Part shown: in pieces, positions 1 to 8,483 of the stretch
Numbering within the stretch: the stretch's first letter is position 1
Layout: every line of letters starts with the position of its first letter
Assembly: GCA_020635285.1 (NCBI GenBank)
Contig: JACKAB010000005.1
Coordinates: 124,001-188,000, forward strand
Reading direction: 5' to 3'
DNA length: 64,000 nt
Source of the DNA: Ignavibacteriales bacterium
GTDB lineage: Bacteria; Bacteroidota; Ignavibacteria; Ignavibacteriales; Melioribacteraceae
Translations under genes and position numbers: made by a program
The notes under the pieces: model-generated
Seen by the model: only the letters and a program-made list of their open reading frames with translations
Databases searched by the model: none
What the model was told of the DNA's origin: nothing

Positions 1-865
1 TTTTATAAAAACACATTAGAAGTTTTCCCAAACCCTTCAATAATTTATTCCGAAAAAGCCCCCAATATTATTTTACTATTCAGAACTTTATAACCTTCAA
101 CGTTATGCCGGTGTAAAAATTACTTTAAATAAAAAGCTCTTTAATAGTAAAAATAATTTAGTATATGAATCATCAAAAGAAATTAGTACGGCAAGGGAAT
201 CAATTGTTGAAGCTGGAATACTTAATTTAAGTAAATACCCAACAGACACATACACTTTTGTTCTAAAGTTAAATGAGGGAAATTCTAATAATTTTACTTC
301 TTCAAGCAAAAAATTCTTTTTGGTAAATCCGGGTGTCAAGGTTGTTCAAACAAATTTGGCAAGTGCTGATTATATGAGCAGCGAGTTTGGAGTTTTGGGA
401 GTAGAAGAGTGTGATGATCTTTTTGAAAAATCTAAATATCTGGCTCAAGGATTTGAGAGAGATGAATACAAAAAGTTGGATTCACTTAATACTAAAAGAG
501 AGTTTTTATTTAAATTTTGGAAGAAAAGAGATGATTCACCTGAAACTCAGTTAAATGAATTTAAGCGACTATATTTATCAAGAATTGAAACTGCAAATGC
601 TCGTTATAGAACCATGTCAGCCCCTGGTTATAAAACAGATAGAGGCAGAGTGTTGGTTCTTTATGGTGAACCGGATGAAATTGATAGATATCCGAATGAA
701 ACAAACACAAAACCATACGAAATATGGTCCTACAACAACATTGAAGGTGGAGTTACTTTTGTATTTGGAGATTTTAGCGGATATAATTATTATGAATTAA
801 TTCATTCAACAAAACGCGGCGAACTGCAGGACCCAAATTGGATGTATAGAATTAGTGCAAATTAA
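1..865 (+). CDS. GWxTD domain-containing protein, C-terminal part, one frameshift
   Basis: This is the 3' part of a gene that begins before the window. The open frame 44-865 ends in a GWxTD-type domain: a conserved stretch with RYRTMSAPGYKTDRGRVLVL, then YGEPDEIDRYP, EIWSYNN and a tail rich in aromatic residues. GWxTD proteins are exported proteins of unknown function, common in Ignavibacteria and related phyla. The protein-like sequence before it (EVFPNPSIIYSEKAP) lies in the first frame and continues as ILFYYSELYNL in the second, so one base is out of place near the C run at 59-63. The stop at 863-865 is 8 bases before the next ATG, so the two genes are probably cotranscribed. The family call rests on motif recognition and the function is unknown. 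Confidence 0.7.
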
Positions 866-873
866 AATTAAAT

Positions 874-1755
874 ATGCTTAATAAACATAAGATTGAATAC
901 TACTTATTTATTTTTGCCGGAAATTTATTAAGTATCTTTGGTTTTAGCTCAATAAGATATTCCTCCCAAATTTTAGCTTTTATTTTTTTTCGAATTTTAA
1001 GAATTAGAAGAAAAGTTGTAATCACAAACCTCTCCAAAGCTTTCCCGGAATTAAACCCAAAAGCAATTAAACAATTAGCCCAAAAAAATTATAGAAGTGC
1101 TGCAATTTCATTTTTAGAAATTTTTAATTTCAAAAATTTTGTTAAAGAAGAAATTCACTCATTAATTCTGCCAGAGGGAATTGAAGTAGTTAAAAGTAAG
1201 TTAGATGAAGGTAAAGGACTAATTCTCTTAACAGCACATATTGGAAATTGGGAACTGGGAGCAATTGCGGCAGGTGTTTATTTGAATGAAAGCATTAAAG
1301 TTCTAATTAAGAAGCAAAAAAATCCCTATGTTAAAAATTGGTTAAAAGATACCAGAGAGAGATTTGGCAACAAACAAATTTCAGTAGGCATAAAATCAGC
1401 TAGAGAATTAATTACAGTAATAAGAAATAATGAAATGGTTGGAATTGTTGGAGATCAACGTGGTCCTAGAACTGAAGGATTGCGGGTAGAATTTTTTGGC
1501 CAGCAAACTTCTACTTTTATTGGAACTGCTTCAATAGCTATTAAAACAAAATGTCCGGTAGTAGTAATTTTTTGCATAAGACAGCCCAACTTTAAGTATA
1601 AATTTGTTATTGAAGAACTTAATTATAAAACTGAATTAAGTAATAAGGAGGAATTGATAAAATCTTTCAATCAAATGTATATGAAAAAATTAGAAAGTAT
1701 AATCAGAAAATATCCTGATCAGTGGCTTTGGATGCATGATATTTGGAAGTATTAA
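874..1755 (+). CDS. Lysophospholipid/lipid A acyltransferase family protein (LpxL/HtrB-like)
   Basis: The 293-residue protein fits the bacterial lauroyl/myristoyl acyltransferase family, which adds secondary acyl chains to lipid A at the inner membrane. The HxxxxE catalytic motif is visible as HIGNWE, with His122 and Glu127. A later block GIVGDQRGP matches the conserved glycine/asparagine-rich substrate region of the family. A hydrophobic N-terminal segment (about residues 9-41) would anchor it in the membrane. It starts 8 bases after the GWxTD gene. The exact acyl donor and acceptor cannot be read from sequence. Confidence 0.85.
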   Translation: MLNKHKIEYYLFIFAGNLLSIFGFSSIRYSSQILAFIFFRILRIRRKVVITNLSKAFPELNPKAIKQLAQKNYRSAAISFLEIFNFKNFVKEEIHSLILPEGIEVVKSKLDEGKGLILLTAHIGNWELGAIAAGVYLNESIKVLIKKQKNPYVKNWLKDTRERFGNKQISVGIKSARELITVIRNNEMVGIVGDQRGPRTEGLRVEFFGQQTSTFIGTASIAIKTKCPVVVIFCIRQPNFKYKFVIEELNYKTELSNKEELIKSFNQMYMKKLESIIRKYPDQWLWMHDIWKY

Positions 1756-1883
1756 ATTAAAACCTAAATCAAACTGTAAATCCCGCAAAAAAATACAGCT
1801 TAAACCCACAATAGTGAATAAAAAATCCAAAATTTTAGTTTCTATTTCTTACTATATTTATAAATTAAAAAAAAGTAACAACA

Positions 1884-2717
1884 ATGAAATTAAATTTTAA
1901 GGAAATATTTAAATCAACGGTTTACATCACTCCAAACTTTCCGAATGGAGAAACGGTTCGTTACCGATTTAAATTTTCGCAATTAGTATTATATTTTATA
2001 ATTCTAGCATTATTTATTATGCTACTTACATTGTCCATGCTAAGTTTTACTCCGCTTAAAAATGTGGTTTTCCTTTATGAAAATTCTGAATTAAGAACTC
2101 AAGCTGCAAGAAGTGTTGAGTTGGAAAAGAAAATTGTATTTTTAACAAAAGAATTAGAGTCAATTTCATCTACCAATAAAAAATTAGAATATGCATTTAT
2201 TTTAGCAACATCTGATTCTATTGACTCTACCGATGCTATCTATGATAGTCTAAAATATGAACCGTTAGAAAATTTACCTTACGGCGGAAATATTTATGCT
2301 GCTTTTACGGGTCTTTTTACAAAATATTTCTTGAATGATTCCGAAGTAAAAACTATTTTTATTAAGCCAAGCAAGGGTTTAATTATAAATGAATTTAATC
2401 CGGAAGAGGGACATTTTGGAATTGATTTTGCAGTTACGAGCGGGTCATCAGTTTTTGCGGCAAACGGAGGTGTAATTATTTTTGCTGATTTTACTCTTGA
2501 TGATGGTAACAAAATTATTATTCAACACGATAATGGTTATATAACTATTTATAAACATTGCTCTCAAATAATAAAAAAAGAAAGGGACGTTGTTGTACAA
2601 GGTGAATTGATTGGATTAAGTGGAAATACCGGCAAAAACACAACCGGTCCTCATCTTCATTTTGAAATTTGGAAAGATGGTAGACCAATAAACCCTAAGG
2701 AGTTTTTTATAAAATGA
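1884..2717 (+). CDS. M23 family metallopeptidase (membrane-anchored murein endopeptidase)
   Basis: The 277-residue protein has one N-terminal transmembrane segment (about residues 34-56), a short coiled region and a C-terminal LytM/M23 domain. Zinc ligands are visible: His177 and Asp181 in HFGID, and the HLH motif with His257 and His259 in GPHLHFEIW. M23 enzymes cut peptidoglycan cross-bridges in the periplasm. The stop codon overlaps the ATG of the bactofilin gene in an ATGA arrangement, so translation is probably coupled. Paired bactofilin and M23 peptidases are known to shape the cell wall in several bacteria, and I infer the same role here. Confidence 0.9.
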   Translation: MKLNFKEIFKSTVYITPNFPNGETVRYRFKFSQLVLYFIILALFIMLLTLSMLSFTPLKNVVFLYENSELRTQAARSVELEKKIVFLTKELESISSTNKKLEYAFILATSDSIDSTDAIYDSLKYEPLENLPYGGNIYAAFTGLFTKYFLNDSEVKTIFIKPSKGLIINEFNPEEGHFGIDFAVTSGSSVFAANGGVIIFADFTLDDGNKIIIQHDNGYITIYKHCSQIIKKERDVVVQGELIGLSGNTGKNTTGPHLHFEIWKDGRPINPKEFFIK

Positions 2718-3115
2718 TAGGATCAAAAAATATGTCAAAAAAAGAAAACGGTTATTCCGAAGATGTTAGTATACTTAGTGATGGCGTAAACATTGAAGGA
2801 AAAATTACCAGCAACGGAAATGTTAGAATTGATGGAAAAATAATTGGTGATGTTTCTGTAAAGGGTAACTTAACTTTGGGTAATTCTGCAGAAATAAAGG
2901 GCGAAGTTACTGCAAAAAATATGACAGCCAGCGGTAAAGTTGAAGGAATTCTAAAAATAGAAGATAAACTCACACTAGAATCAACATGTGTTATAAAAGG
3001 TGATATTATAACAAAAATTTTAGTAATAGAAGAAGGCGCAAAGTTTGATGGAAAAAGTTCAATGACTCAATCTTCATCATACAGCAGTTCTTCATCAACA
3101 AATGCAGCCGACTAA
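2714..3115 (+). CDS. Bactofilin (polymer-forming cytoskeletal protein)
   Basis: The 133-residue protein has the bactofilin core. Short repeats such as EGKITSNGNVRIDGKIIGDV and NLTLGNSAEIKGEV build a small right-handed beta-helix that polymerises without nucleotide. The ends are low-complexity, with a serine-rich tail, as usual for the family. The start at 2714 overlaps the stop of the M23 gene; an ATG at 2732 is an equally good choice and would shorten the protein by six residues. It precedes the ATP synthase operon, overlapping the atpZ frame by 14 bases. Its partner is likely the upstream peptidase. Confidence 0.92.
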   Translation: MIGSKNMSKKENGYSEDVSILSDGVNIEGKITSNGNVRIDGKIIGDVSVKGNLTLGNSAEIKGEVTAKNMTASGKVEGILKIEDKLTLESTCVIKGDIITKILVIEEGAKFDGKSSMTQSSSYSSSSSTNAAD

Positions 3116-3368
3116 CAACGAAGACAAAAGGTTAAAAAAAACTTATGAGGAAATTGGCCCTTATTTAGGCTTAGGAACTCAATTAGCTGCAACAATTATT
3201 TTAATGTTTTTTCTTGGTAGATGGCTCGATGAAAAATTTCAAATTGAGCCTATACTTACAATAGTCTTTAGTTTTCTGGGTGGATTTGCAGGTATTTATA
3301 ATGTAATAAAATCCACCATTAATTTGAATAAGAAGAAAAAAGTGAATATTTTTTTAAAAAAAGAATAA
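3102..3368 (+). CDS. atpZ: AtpZ/AtpI family F-ATPase accessory protein
   Basis: The 88-residue protein has two transmembrane helices (about residues 23-41 and 50-68), with GLGTQLAATIILMFFLGRWL in the first and a glycine-rich second helix (FLGGFAGIYNVIK). This is the pattern of the small AtpZ/AtpI proteins encoded ahead of F0 genes, which help c-ring assembly or ion supply. It overlaps the end of the bactofilin frame and its stop overlaps the next start by one base (ATAATG), so it sits inside the operon. Confidence 0.82.
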   Translation: MQPTNNEDKRLKKTYEEIGPYLGLGTQLAATIILMFFLGRWLDEKFQIEPILTIVFSFLGGFAGIYNVIKSTINLNKKKKVNIFLKKE

Positions 3369-3718
3369 TGTTTTTATATGTATTAGTCTTTGCTGTTATA
3401 ACAATTCTATATTATACAAATTCTATTTCTCAGCTTTTTTTAACTTCATCAGTATATGCGGGCGTTTTAAATCTAATTAATGCAATAGCAGCAGTAAAAT
3501 TATTTCAACTTTCGCATAAATCTGGCAATTCATCTTTCCTTATTTACAACTTAGGTGGGCTAACTATAAGATTAATTAGTCTTTTAATTGCTTTTGTTAT
3601 AGTAATAAAATTCTTGAATATTGATGAATATGCGTTTATATTTATATTCTTTATATTTTATTTTGTTAGCTTAATATTTGAAGTATTTTTTTATATAAAA
3701 ACTGTAAAAAAACAATAA
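3368..3718 (+). CDS. Four-helix membrane protein in the ATP synthase operon (AtpI-like)
   Basis: The 116-residue protein is almost wholly hydrophobic, with about four transmembrane segments and no clear catalytic motif. Its place between atpZ and atpB is where many Bacteroidota and Chlorobi carry a poorly conserved AtpI-like gene. I infer a role in F0 assembly from position only. It begins at the last base of the atpZ stop and ends 6 bases before atpB. The sequence itself is not diagnostic. Confidence 0.6.
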   Translation: MFLYVLVFAVITILYYTNSISQLFLTSSVYAGVLNLINAIAAVKLFQLSHKSGNSSFLIYNLGGLTIRLISLLIAFVIVIKFLNIDEYAFIFIFFIFYFVSLIFEVFFYIKTVKKQ

Positions 3719-3724
3719 AAAACG

Positions 3725-4567
3725 ATGTATTCTGAAGAAATAAAAACCGTTGCTGATACACTAAACACTGTTGTTGCTAAAGAAGAAAGCAGTGCCGGTT
3801 GGATTATGCATCATATTTTGGATAGTAGCACTTTAGAGTTACCTTTTATTACTGTTCAATTACCGCATTTAAGTTTGTTCGGTTTTGATATTTCTATTAC
3901 AAAACACGTTGTTTTTATGTGGATAGCTTTCGCTCTTTTAATCACAACATTTTATTTTGTTTCAAAATCTTATAAGAAATCGTTCTTGCCAAAAGGACTA
4001 TCTAATATTATGGAACTCTTAATTGTTTTTGTAAGAGATGAAATCGCTAAACCCACAATTGGAAAAGGTTACGAGAAATTTTTGCCTTATTTATTAACAG
4101 TTTTTTTCTTCATACTTGTTAGTAATTTTTTGGGGTTATTACCTTATGGAGCAACTGCAACGAGCAATATTTCAGTAACTGCAACTCTAGCAGTTATTTC
4201 TTTTTTCGTTATTCAAGCTGGTGGAATAATGAAAAACGGAGCTTTTGGATATTTTAAAGGTTTAATTCCTGGTGGAGTTCCTGCCTGGCTTTTACCAATT
4301 ATGTTTGTCGTTGAAATCTTAGGTCTATTCACAAAACCATTTGCTTTGGCAATTAGGTTATTTGCAAATATGACCGCAGGTCACATTGTAATAATGGCTC
4401 TATTGGGATTGATTTTTATTTTACATACGTACTTTGTTGCACCGGTTTCGGTAGCATTTGCTTTATTTATATACTTGCTTGAAATTTTAGTAGCTCTTAT
4501 TCAAGCATATATTTTTACAATGTTGTCGTCTCTATTTATTGGGATGGCTGTTCATCAAGATCACTAA
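3725..4567 (+). CDS. atpB: ATP synthase F0 subunit a
   Basis: The 280-residue subunit a carries the proton half-channels of the F-type ATP synthase. The essential arginine is visible in the helix LAIRLFANMTAGH, and the C-terminal helix block LLEILVALIQAYIFTMLSSL is typical of the family. About residues 1-55 form a soluble or amphipathic N-terminus, longer than in E. coli but common in this phylum. It lies 30 bases before atpE, which has a strong AAGGAG ribosome site at 4583-4588. Confidence 0.96.
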   Translation: MYSEEIKTVADTLNTVVAKEESSAGWIMHHILDSSTLELPFITVQLPHLSLFGFDISITKHVVFMWIAFALLITTFYFVSKSYKKSFLPKGLSNIMELLIVFVRDEIAKPTIGKGYEKFLPYLLTVFFFILVSNFLGLLPYGATATSNISVTATLAVISFFVIQAGGIMKNGAFGYFKGLIPGGVPAWLLPIMFVVEILGLFTKPFALAIRLFANMTAGHIVIMALLGLIFILHTYFVAPVSVAFALFIYLLEILVALIQAYIFTMLSSLFIGMAVHQDH

Positions 4568-4597
4568 TAATTTATTTTAACTTAAGGAGAATCATAA

Positions 4598-4816
4598 ATG
4601 GAATTTGCCTATTTAGCAGCAGGACTTGGCGCAGGATTAACAATATTCGGCGGTGCTTTAGGAATCGGAAAACTAGCAGCGGCAGCAATGGACGCAAGTG
4701 GACGTCAACCAGAAGCTTCCGGTGATATCAGAACTTCAATGATTATTGCAGCTGCCCTTATTGAAGGTATTTCACTTTTTGCACTTGTAATCTGTATTTT
4801 ATTGGCACTTAAATAA
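4598..4816 (+). CDS. atpE: ATP synthase F0 subunit c
   Basis: The 72-residue hairpin has two transmembrane helices joined by a polar loop (GRQPEA). The ion-carrying glutamate is in the second helix, ALIEGISLFAL. The first helix (FGGALGIGKLAAAAM) lacks the glutamine of sodium-binding rings, so proton coupling is the better guess. The ribosome site AAGGAG lies 9 bases before the ATG, fitting the high expression needed for a ring subunit. The gene is separated from atpF by 51 bases holding a weak inverted repeat (4826-4843). Confidence 0.96.
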   Translation: MEFAYLAAGLGAGLTIFGGALGIGKLAAAAMDASGRQPEASGDIRTSMIIAAALIEGISLFALVICILLALK

Positions 4817-4867
4817 TTATCTTTTTGAGAAAGATTTATCTCACAAAAATAATTTAAAAAGGGAATA

Positions 4868-5416
4868 ATGATGATGGCATTTATTTCTTCGTTAATGATG
4901 CTTTTTTCTGGTGGAGAAAGTTCAGGCAGTTTATTGGATGTTAATCCGGGATTAATATTTTGGACTGTTATAACATTTGTATTACTTTTATTAATTCTCA
5001 AAAAAATGGCATGGAAGCCAATTCTAACTTCATTAAATGAAAGAGAGAATTTTATAAAAGAATCGGTTGAAAGAGCAGAAACCGCTAAAAAAGAAGCTGA
5101 AGAATTACTTGAACTTAACAGACAAAACTTAGCCAAAGCAGAAGAAGAAGCTCAGAAAGTTATTGCACAAGGCAGAGATTATGCTGAAAATTTAAAATCT
5201 CAAATTATTGAAGAAAGTAAAAAAGAAGCTAAAAAATTAATTACAGATGCCTCTTTAGAAATTGAAAGAAAAAATGTTGAGGCATTTAACAGCTTAAAAG
5301 GTGAAGTTGCTTCAATTGCTGTGCAAGCTGCTGAGAAAATTTTAAGAAGCAATTTGGATAAAGATAGACAAGAAAAAATAGTTAATGATTTTATTAATGA
5401 TTTATCAAAGAATTAA
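4868..5416 (+). CDS. atpF: ATP synthase F0 subunit b
   Basis: The 182-residue protein has one N-terminal transmembrane segment (PGLIFWTVITFVLLLLIL, about residues 27-44) followed by a long charged coiled coil rich in Lys, Glu and Ala, the peripheral stalk arm. Three in-frame ATGs (4868, 4871, 4874) all follow the site GGGA, and the exact start is uncertain. Its stop is 3 bases before atpH. Confidence 0.94.
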   Translation: MMMAFISSLMMLFSGGESSGSLLDVNPGLIFWTVITFVLLLLILKKMAWKPILTSLNERENFIKESVERAETAKKEAEELLELNRQNLAKAEEEAQKVIAQGRDYAENLKSQIIEESKKEAKKLITDASLEIERKNVEAFNSLKGEVASIAVQAAEKILRSNLDKDRQEKIVNDFINDLSKN

Positions 5417-5419
5417 ACA

Positions 5420-5975
5420 ATGAGTGAATTTGTAATTTCTTCCAGATATGCTAATGCTCTTATGAGCATTGGGGAATCTAACAATTCATTTAATAAAATT
5501 GTTGAGGATTTGAATTTTATTAATAATACATTAATTGATTCAAAAGAGTTAAGAAATTTGCTTAAAAATCCCGTTGTGAAATCTGAGAAAAAACTGGCAA
5601 TCCTTAATGATTTATTTAGCGCTCATATTTCAAAAGATGTAAATGATTTCTTAAAATTTCTTGTTCAGAAAGGAAGAGAAAATTTTCTTTTTGATATTGG
5701 AAAAAGATTTCTGAGCCTTGCTGACATTAAATTGAATCAAGTTAAAGTTAATGTTGTAAGTGCAATTGAACTGAGTGAAACGCAAAAAGAAAATATAAAA
5801 ATTAAGCTTAATGAAATATTAAACAAAAAAAATTATAGCTCAATTTGAAATTGATAATTCCATAATTGGAGGATTTAAAGCTAGATTTACAGATACTGTT
5901 ATTGATGCTTCAATTCAACATCAATTGGAATTATTAAAGAAAAAATTGTTCGAAGAAAGTTATTTAAATAATTAA
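5420..5975 (+). CDS. atpH: ATP synthase F1 subunit delta, frameshifted near the C-terminus
   Basis: The first 142 codons (5420-5848) match the delta/OSCP subunit: an N-terminal helical domain (SSRYANALM) and the block FLKFLVQKGRENFL. The frame then breaks at the eight-A run 5825-5832. In the next frame the protein continues as IIAQFEIDNSIIGGF, the conserved glycine-rich end of delta, and stops at 5973-5975. One A too many explains it. Delta is needed to join F1 to the stalk and every neighbouring ATPase gene is intact, so a sequence error or a run corrected by slippage is more likely than loss of function. Confidence 0.9.
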
Positions 5976-6002
5976 TCTAATAAAGTTAATAAGGTAAAAA
6001 TA

Positions 6003-7553
6003 ATGGCTCAAGTTAGACCCGATGAAGTTTCTGCGATACTGAGAAAACAACTTTCCGGTTTTGATAATGAAGTTGATATTTATGATGTCGGCACAGTATT
6101 GTCGGTCGGTGATGGAATTGCCCAAGTTTATGGGCTCTCACAAGTAATGGCAAGTGAACTTGTAGAATTTCCTCACGAGATTGTTGGAATGGTTCTTAAC
6201 CTTGATGAAGACAGTGTTGGCTGTGTTTTGTTTGGAGATAGTTCGCTAATTAAAGAAGGCGATACTGTAAAAAGAACAAAACGTGTTGCATCAATTCCAG
6301 TTGGAGAAGAATTTCTTGGTAGAGTTATTACTCCGCTAGGAATTCCAATTGATGGTAAGGGTCCAATTCAATCAAAACAATTTTTACCTATTGAAAGAAA
6401 AGCTTTGGGCGTTGTTGCTAGACAGCCCGTTACAGAACCGCTTCAAACTGGTATTGCAGCTATTGATGCTATGATTCCAATTGGTCGCGGACAAAGAGAA
6501 TTAATTATTGGAGATAGACAAACTGGTAAAACTGCCGTAGCAATAGATACAATAATTAATCAAAAAACTACACATACTGAAGAAGCAAAACAAAGTGGGG
6601 TAAAACCAGTTTATTGTGTTTATGTTGCAATTGGTCAAAAAGCATCAACAGTTGCTCAGGTAGTAAATAAATTAGAAGAACATGGTGCAATGGAATTTAC
6701 AACTGTGGTTTCTGCCTCGTCTTCGGACCCAGCCCCGCTTCAATATATTGCACCTTATGCTGGTGCAACTCTTGCAGAATTTTTTAGAGATAATGGAAAA
6801 CATGCATTAACTGTTTATGATGATTTATCTAAACAAGCTGTTGCTTACAGAGAACTTTCTTTACTATTAAAAAGACCTCCTGGACGCGAAGCATATCCTG
6901 GAGATATTTTTTATCTTCATTCAAGGTTGTTAGAAAGAGCTTCAAAACTAAGTGATGAACTTGGCGGCGGCAGTTTAACTTCACTTCCGATTATTGAAAC
7001 TCAGCAGGGTGACGTTTCTGCTTATATTCCTACTAATGTTATTTCAATTACTGATGGTCAAATTTATCTTGAACCAAATTTATTTAACGCGGGTGTTCGC
7101 CCTGCAATTAACGTTGGTATAAGTGTTTCGCGTGTTGGTGGAAATGCTCAAATTAAGGCAATGAAAAAAGTAGCAGGCTCTTTAAAATTAGATCTTGCAC
7201 AATATCGTGAATTAGAAGCTTTTGCAAAGTTTGGTTCTGATTTAGATCAGGCCACCCAAAGAACTTTAGCAAAGGGAGAAAGATTGGTTGAATTGTTGAA
7301 GCAAGGACAGTATGAACCACTACCTGTTGAAAAACAAGTTATTAGTATTTTTGCAGCAACTAATGGTTTTATGGAATCAATAAGTGTAAAAGATATAAAA
7401 AGATTTCAAAGTGAAATGTTGGAATTTATTGAAGTTAATAACAAAAATATTTTTGAAGAAATTAGAACCAAAAAACAAATTAGTGATGAATTAAACGCAA
7501 CAATTAAAAAAACTATTACAGATTTTCAATCAAAGTTTAAGAAAAGTGAATAG
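6003..7553 (+). CDS. atpA: ATP synthase F1 subunit alpha
   Basis: The 516-residue subunit is full length and uninterrupted. The nucleotide-binding P-loop GDRQTGKTA is visible near residue 172, along with the conserved segments GIAAIDAMIPIGRGQRELI and PGREAYPGDIFYLHSRLLER. It forms the non-catalytic half of the F1 hexamer. The beta and epsilon genes do not follow; atpG comes next after 12 bases. Confidence 0.98.
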   Translation: MAQVRPDEVSAILRKQLSGFDNEVDIYDVGTVLSVGDGIAQVYGLSQVMASELVEFPHEIVGMVLNLDEDSVGCVLFGDSSLIKEGDTVKRTKRVASIPVGEEFLGRVITPLGIPIDGKGPIQSKQFLPIERKALGVVARQPVTEPLQTGIAAIDAMIPIGRGQRELIIGDRQTGKTAVAIDTIINQKTTHTEEAKQSGVKPVYCVYVAIGQKASTVAQVVNKLEEHGAMEFTTVVSASSSDPAPLQYIAPYAGATLAEFFRDNGKHALTVYDDLSKQAVAYRELSLLLKRPPGREAYPGDIFYLHSRLLERASKLSDELGGGSLTSLPIIETQQGDVSAYIPTNVISITDGQIYLEPNLFNAGVRPAINVGISVSRVGGNAQIKAMKKVAGSLKLDLAQYRELEAFAKFGSDLDQATQRTLAKGERLVELLKQGQYEPLPVEKQVISIFAATNGFMESISVKDIKRFQSEMLEFIEVNNKNIFEEIRTKKQISDELNATIKKTITDFQSKFKKSE

Positions 7554-7565
7554 CTAATATAAAGT

Positions 7566-8453
7566 ATGGCAACATTAAGAGATATTAAACAGAGAATTGT
7601 TGGAGTAAAAAATACCCAACAAATTACAAAGGCAATGAAAATGGTTGCCGCTGCACGATTACGACGTGCACAAGAAAATATCATTAATGCAAAACCATAT
7701 GCCAGAAAAATGGAAGAAGTTTTAAGTCACCTTTTGAAAAGCTTAGGAGCATCCAATAATCCGTTATTTTCTGAAAGAGAACAAAAATCGGTGGCTCTTG
7801 TTGTTGTTACTTCAGATAGAGGATTATGCGGCGGTTTTAACATGAATGCAATTCGAGAAGCTGAAGAATTGCTTCAAGGTGAATTAAAAAATTTAATGGA
7901 TCAAGGAAAGGTTGATCTATATTGCGTTGGCAAAAAAGGTAACGATTATTTTCTAAGAAATGACAAGTATAAAGTTGTTGGTTCATATCCGGGAATATTT
8001 TCTAACTTGGAATTTGAATTTGCTGCAGCCTTGACAAATGAATTAACATCAAGATATTTAAAAGATGAAATTGACAAAGTTGTTATCGTCTACAATGAGT
8101 TTAAGTCGGTAATTCAGCAAAAAGTGAATGCAAAGCAATTTTTACCAATTCCAAGTTTAGCAAATGAAGATGATGAAAATGAGAAACATATTGAGTACAT
8201 TTACGAACCGAATCAAAAAGAAATTTTAGATTCATTATTGCCAAGACATTTAAAAGGTCAATTTTGGACTGTTCTTTTAGATTCCTATGCAGCAGAGCTT
8301 GGTGCCAGAATGACTGCTATGGAAATGGCTACTGATAATGCAAAAGAAATGATTAGAACATTGCAGATTAAATACAATAAAGAAAGACAATCTGCTATAA
8401 CAACAGAAATCTTGGAAATCGTTTCCGGTGCAAATGCGTTGCAAAATGCTTAG
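7566..8453 (+). CDS. atpG: ATP synthase F1 subunit gamma
   Basis: The 295-residue rotor shaft subunit has both family signatures: the N-terminal helix with QQITKAMKMVAAARLRRAQ, and the C-terminal helix ELGARMTAMEMATDNAKEMI. The central Rossmann-like part has VVTSDRGLCGGFN. It is the last ATPase gene in this cluster; atpD and atpC must lie elsewhere, as is usual in Bacteroidota and Chlorobi. Confidence 0.97.
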   Translation: MATLRDIKQRIVGVKNTQQITKAMKMVAAARLRRAQENIINAKPYARKMEEVLSHLLKSLGASNNPLFSEREQKSVALVVVTSDRGLCGGFNMNAIREAEELLQGELKNLMDQGKVDLYCVGKKGNDYFLRNDKYKVVGSYPGIFSNLEFEFAAALTNELTSRYLKDEIDKVVIVYNEFKSVIQQKVNAKQFLPIPSLANEDDENEKHIEYIYEPNQKEILDSLLPRHLKGQFWTVLLDSYAAELGARMTAMEMATDNAKEMIRTLQIKYNKERQSAITTEILEIVSGANALQNA

Positions 8454-8483
8454 TTTGTTCTTAAAAATTATGAATATTTAATT

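Noticed and set aside
4826..4843. Inverted repeat between atpE and atpF as terminator
   Set aside because: The stem is only 5 bp with an 8-base loop and no T run; at most a weak stabilising hairpin.
5825..5832. Programmed frameshift in atpH
   Set aside because: There is no stimulating stem-loop or upstream ribosome site, and similar breaks at other runs across the window make error or slippage a better general cause.
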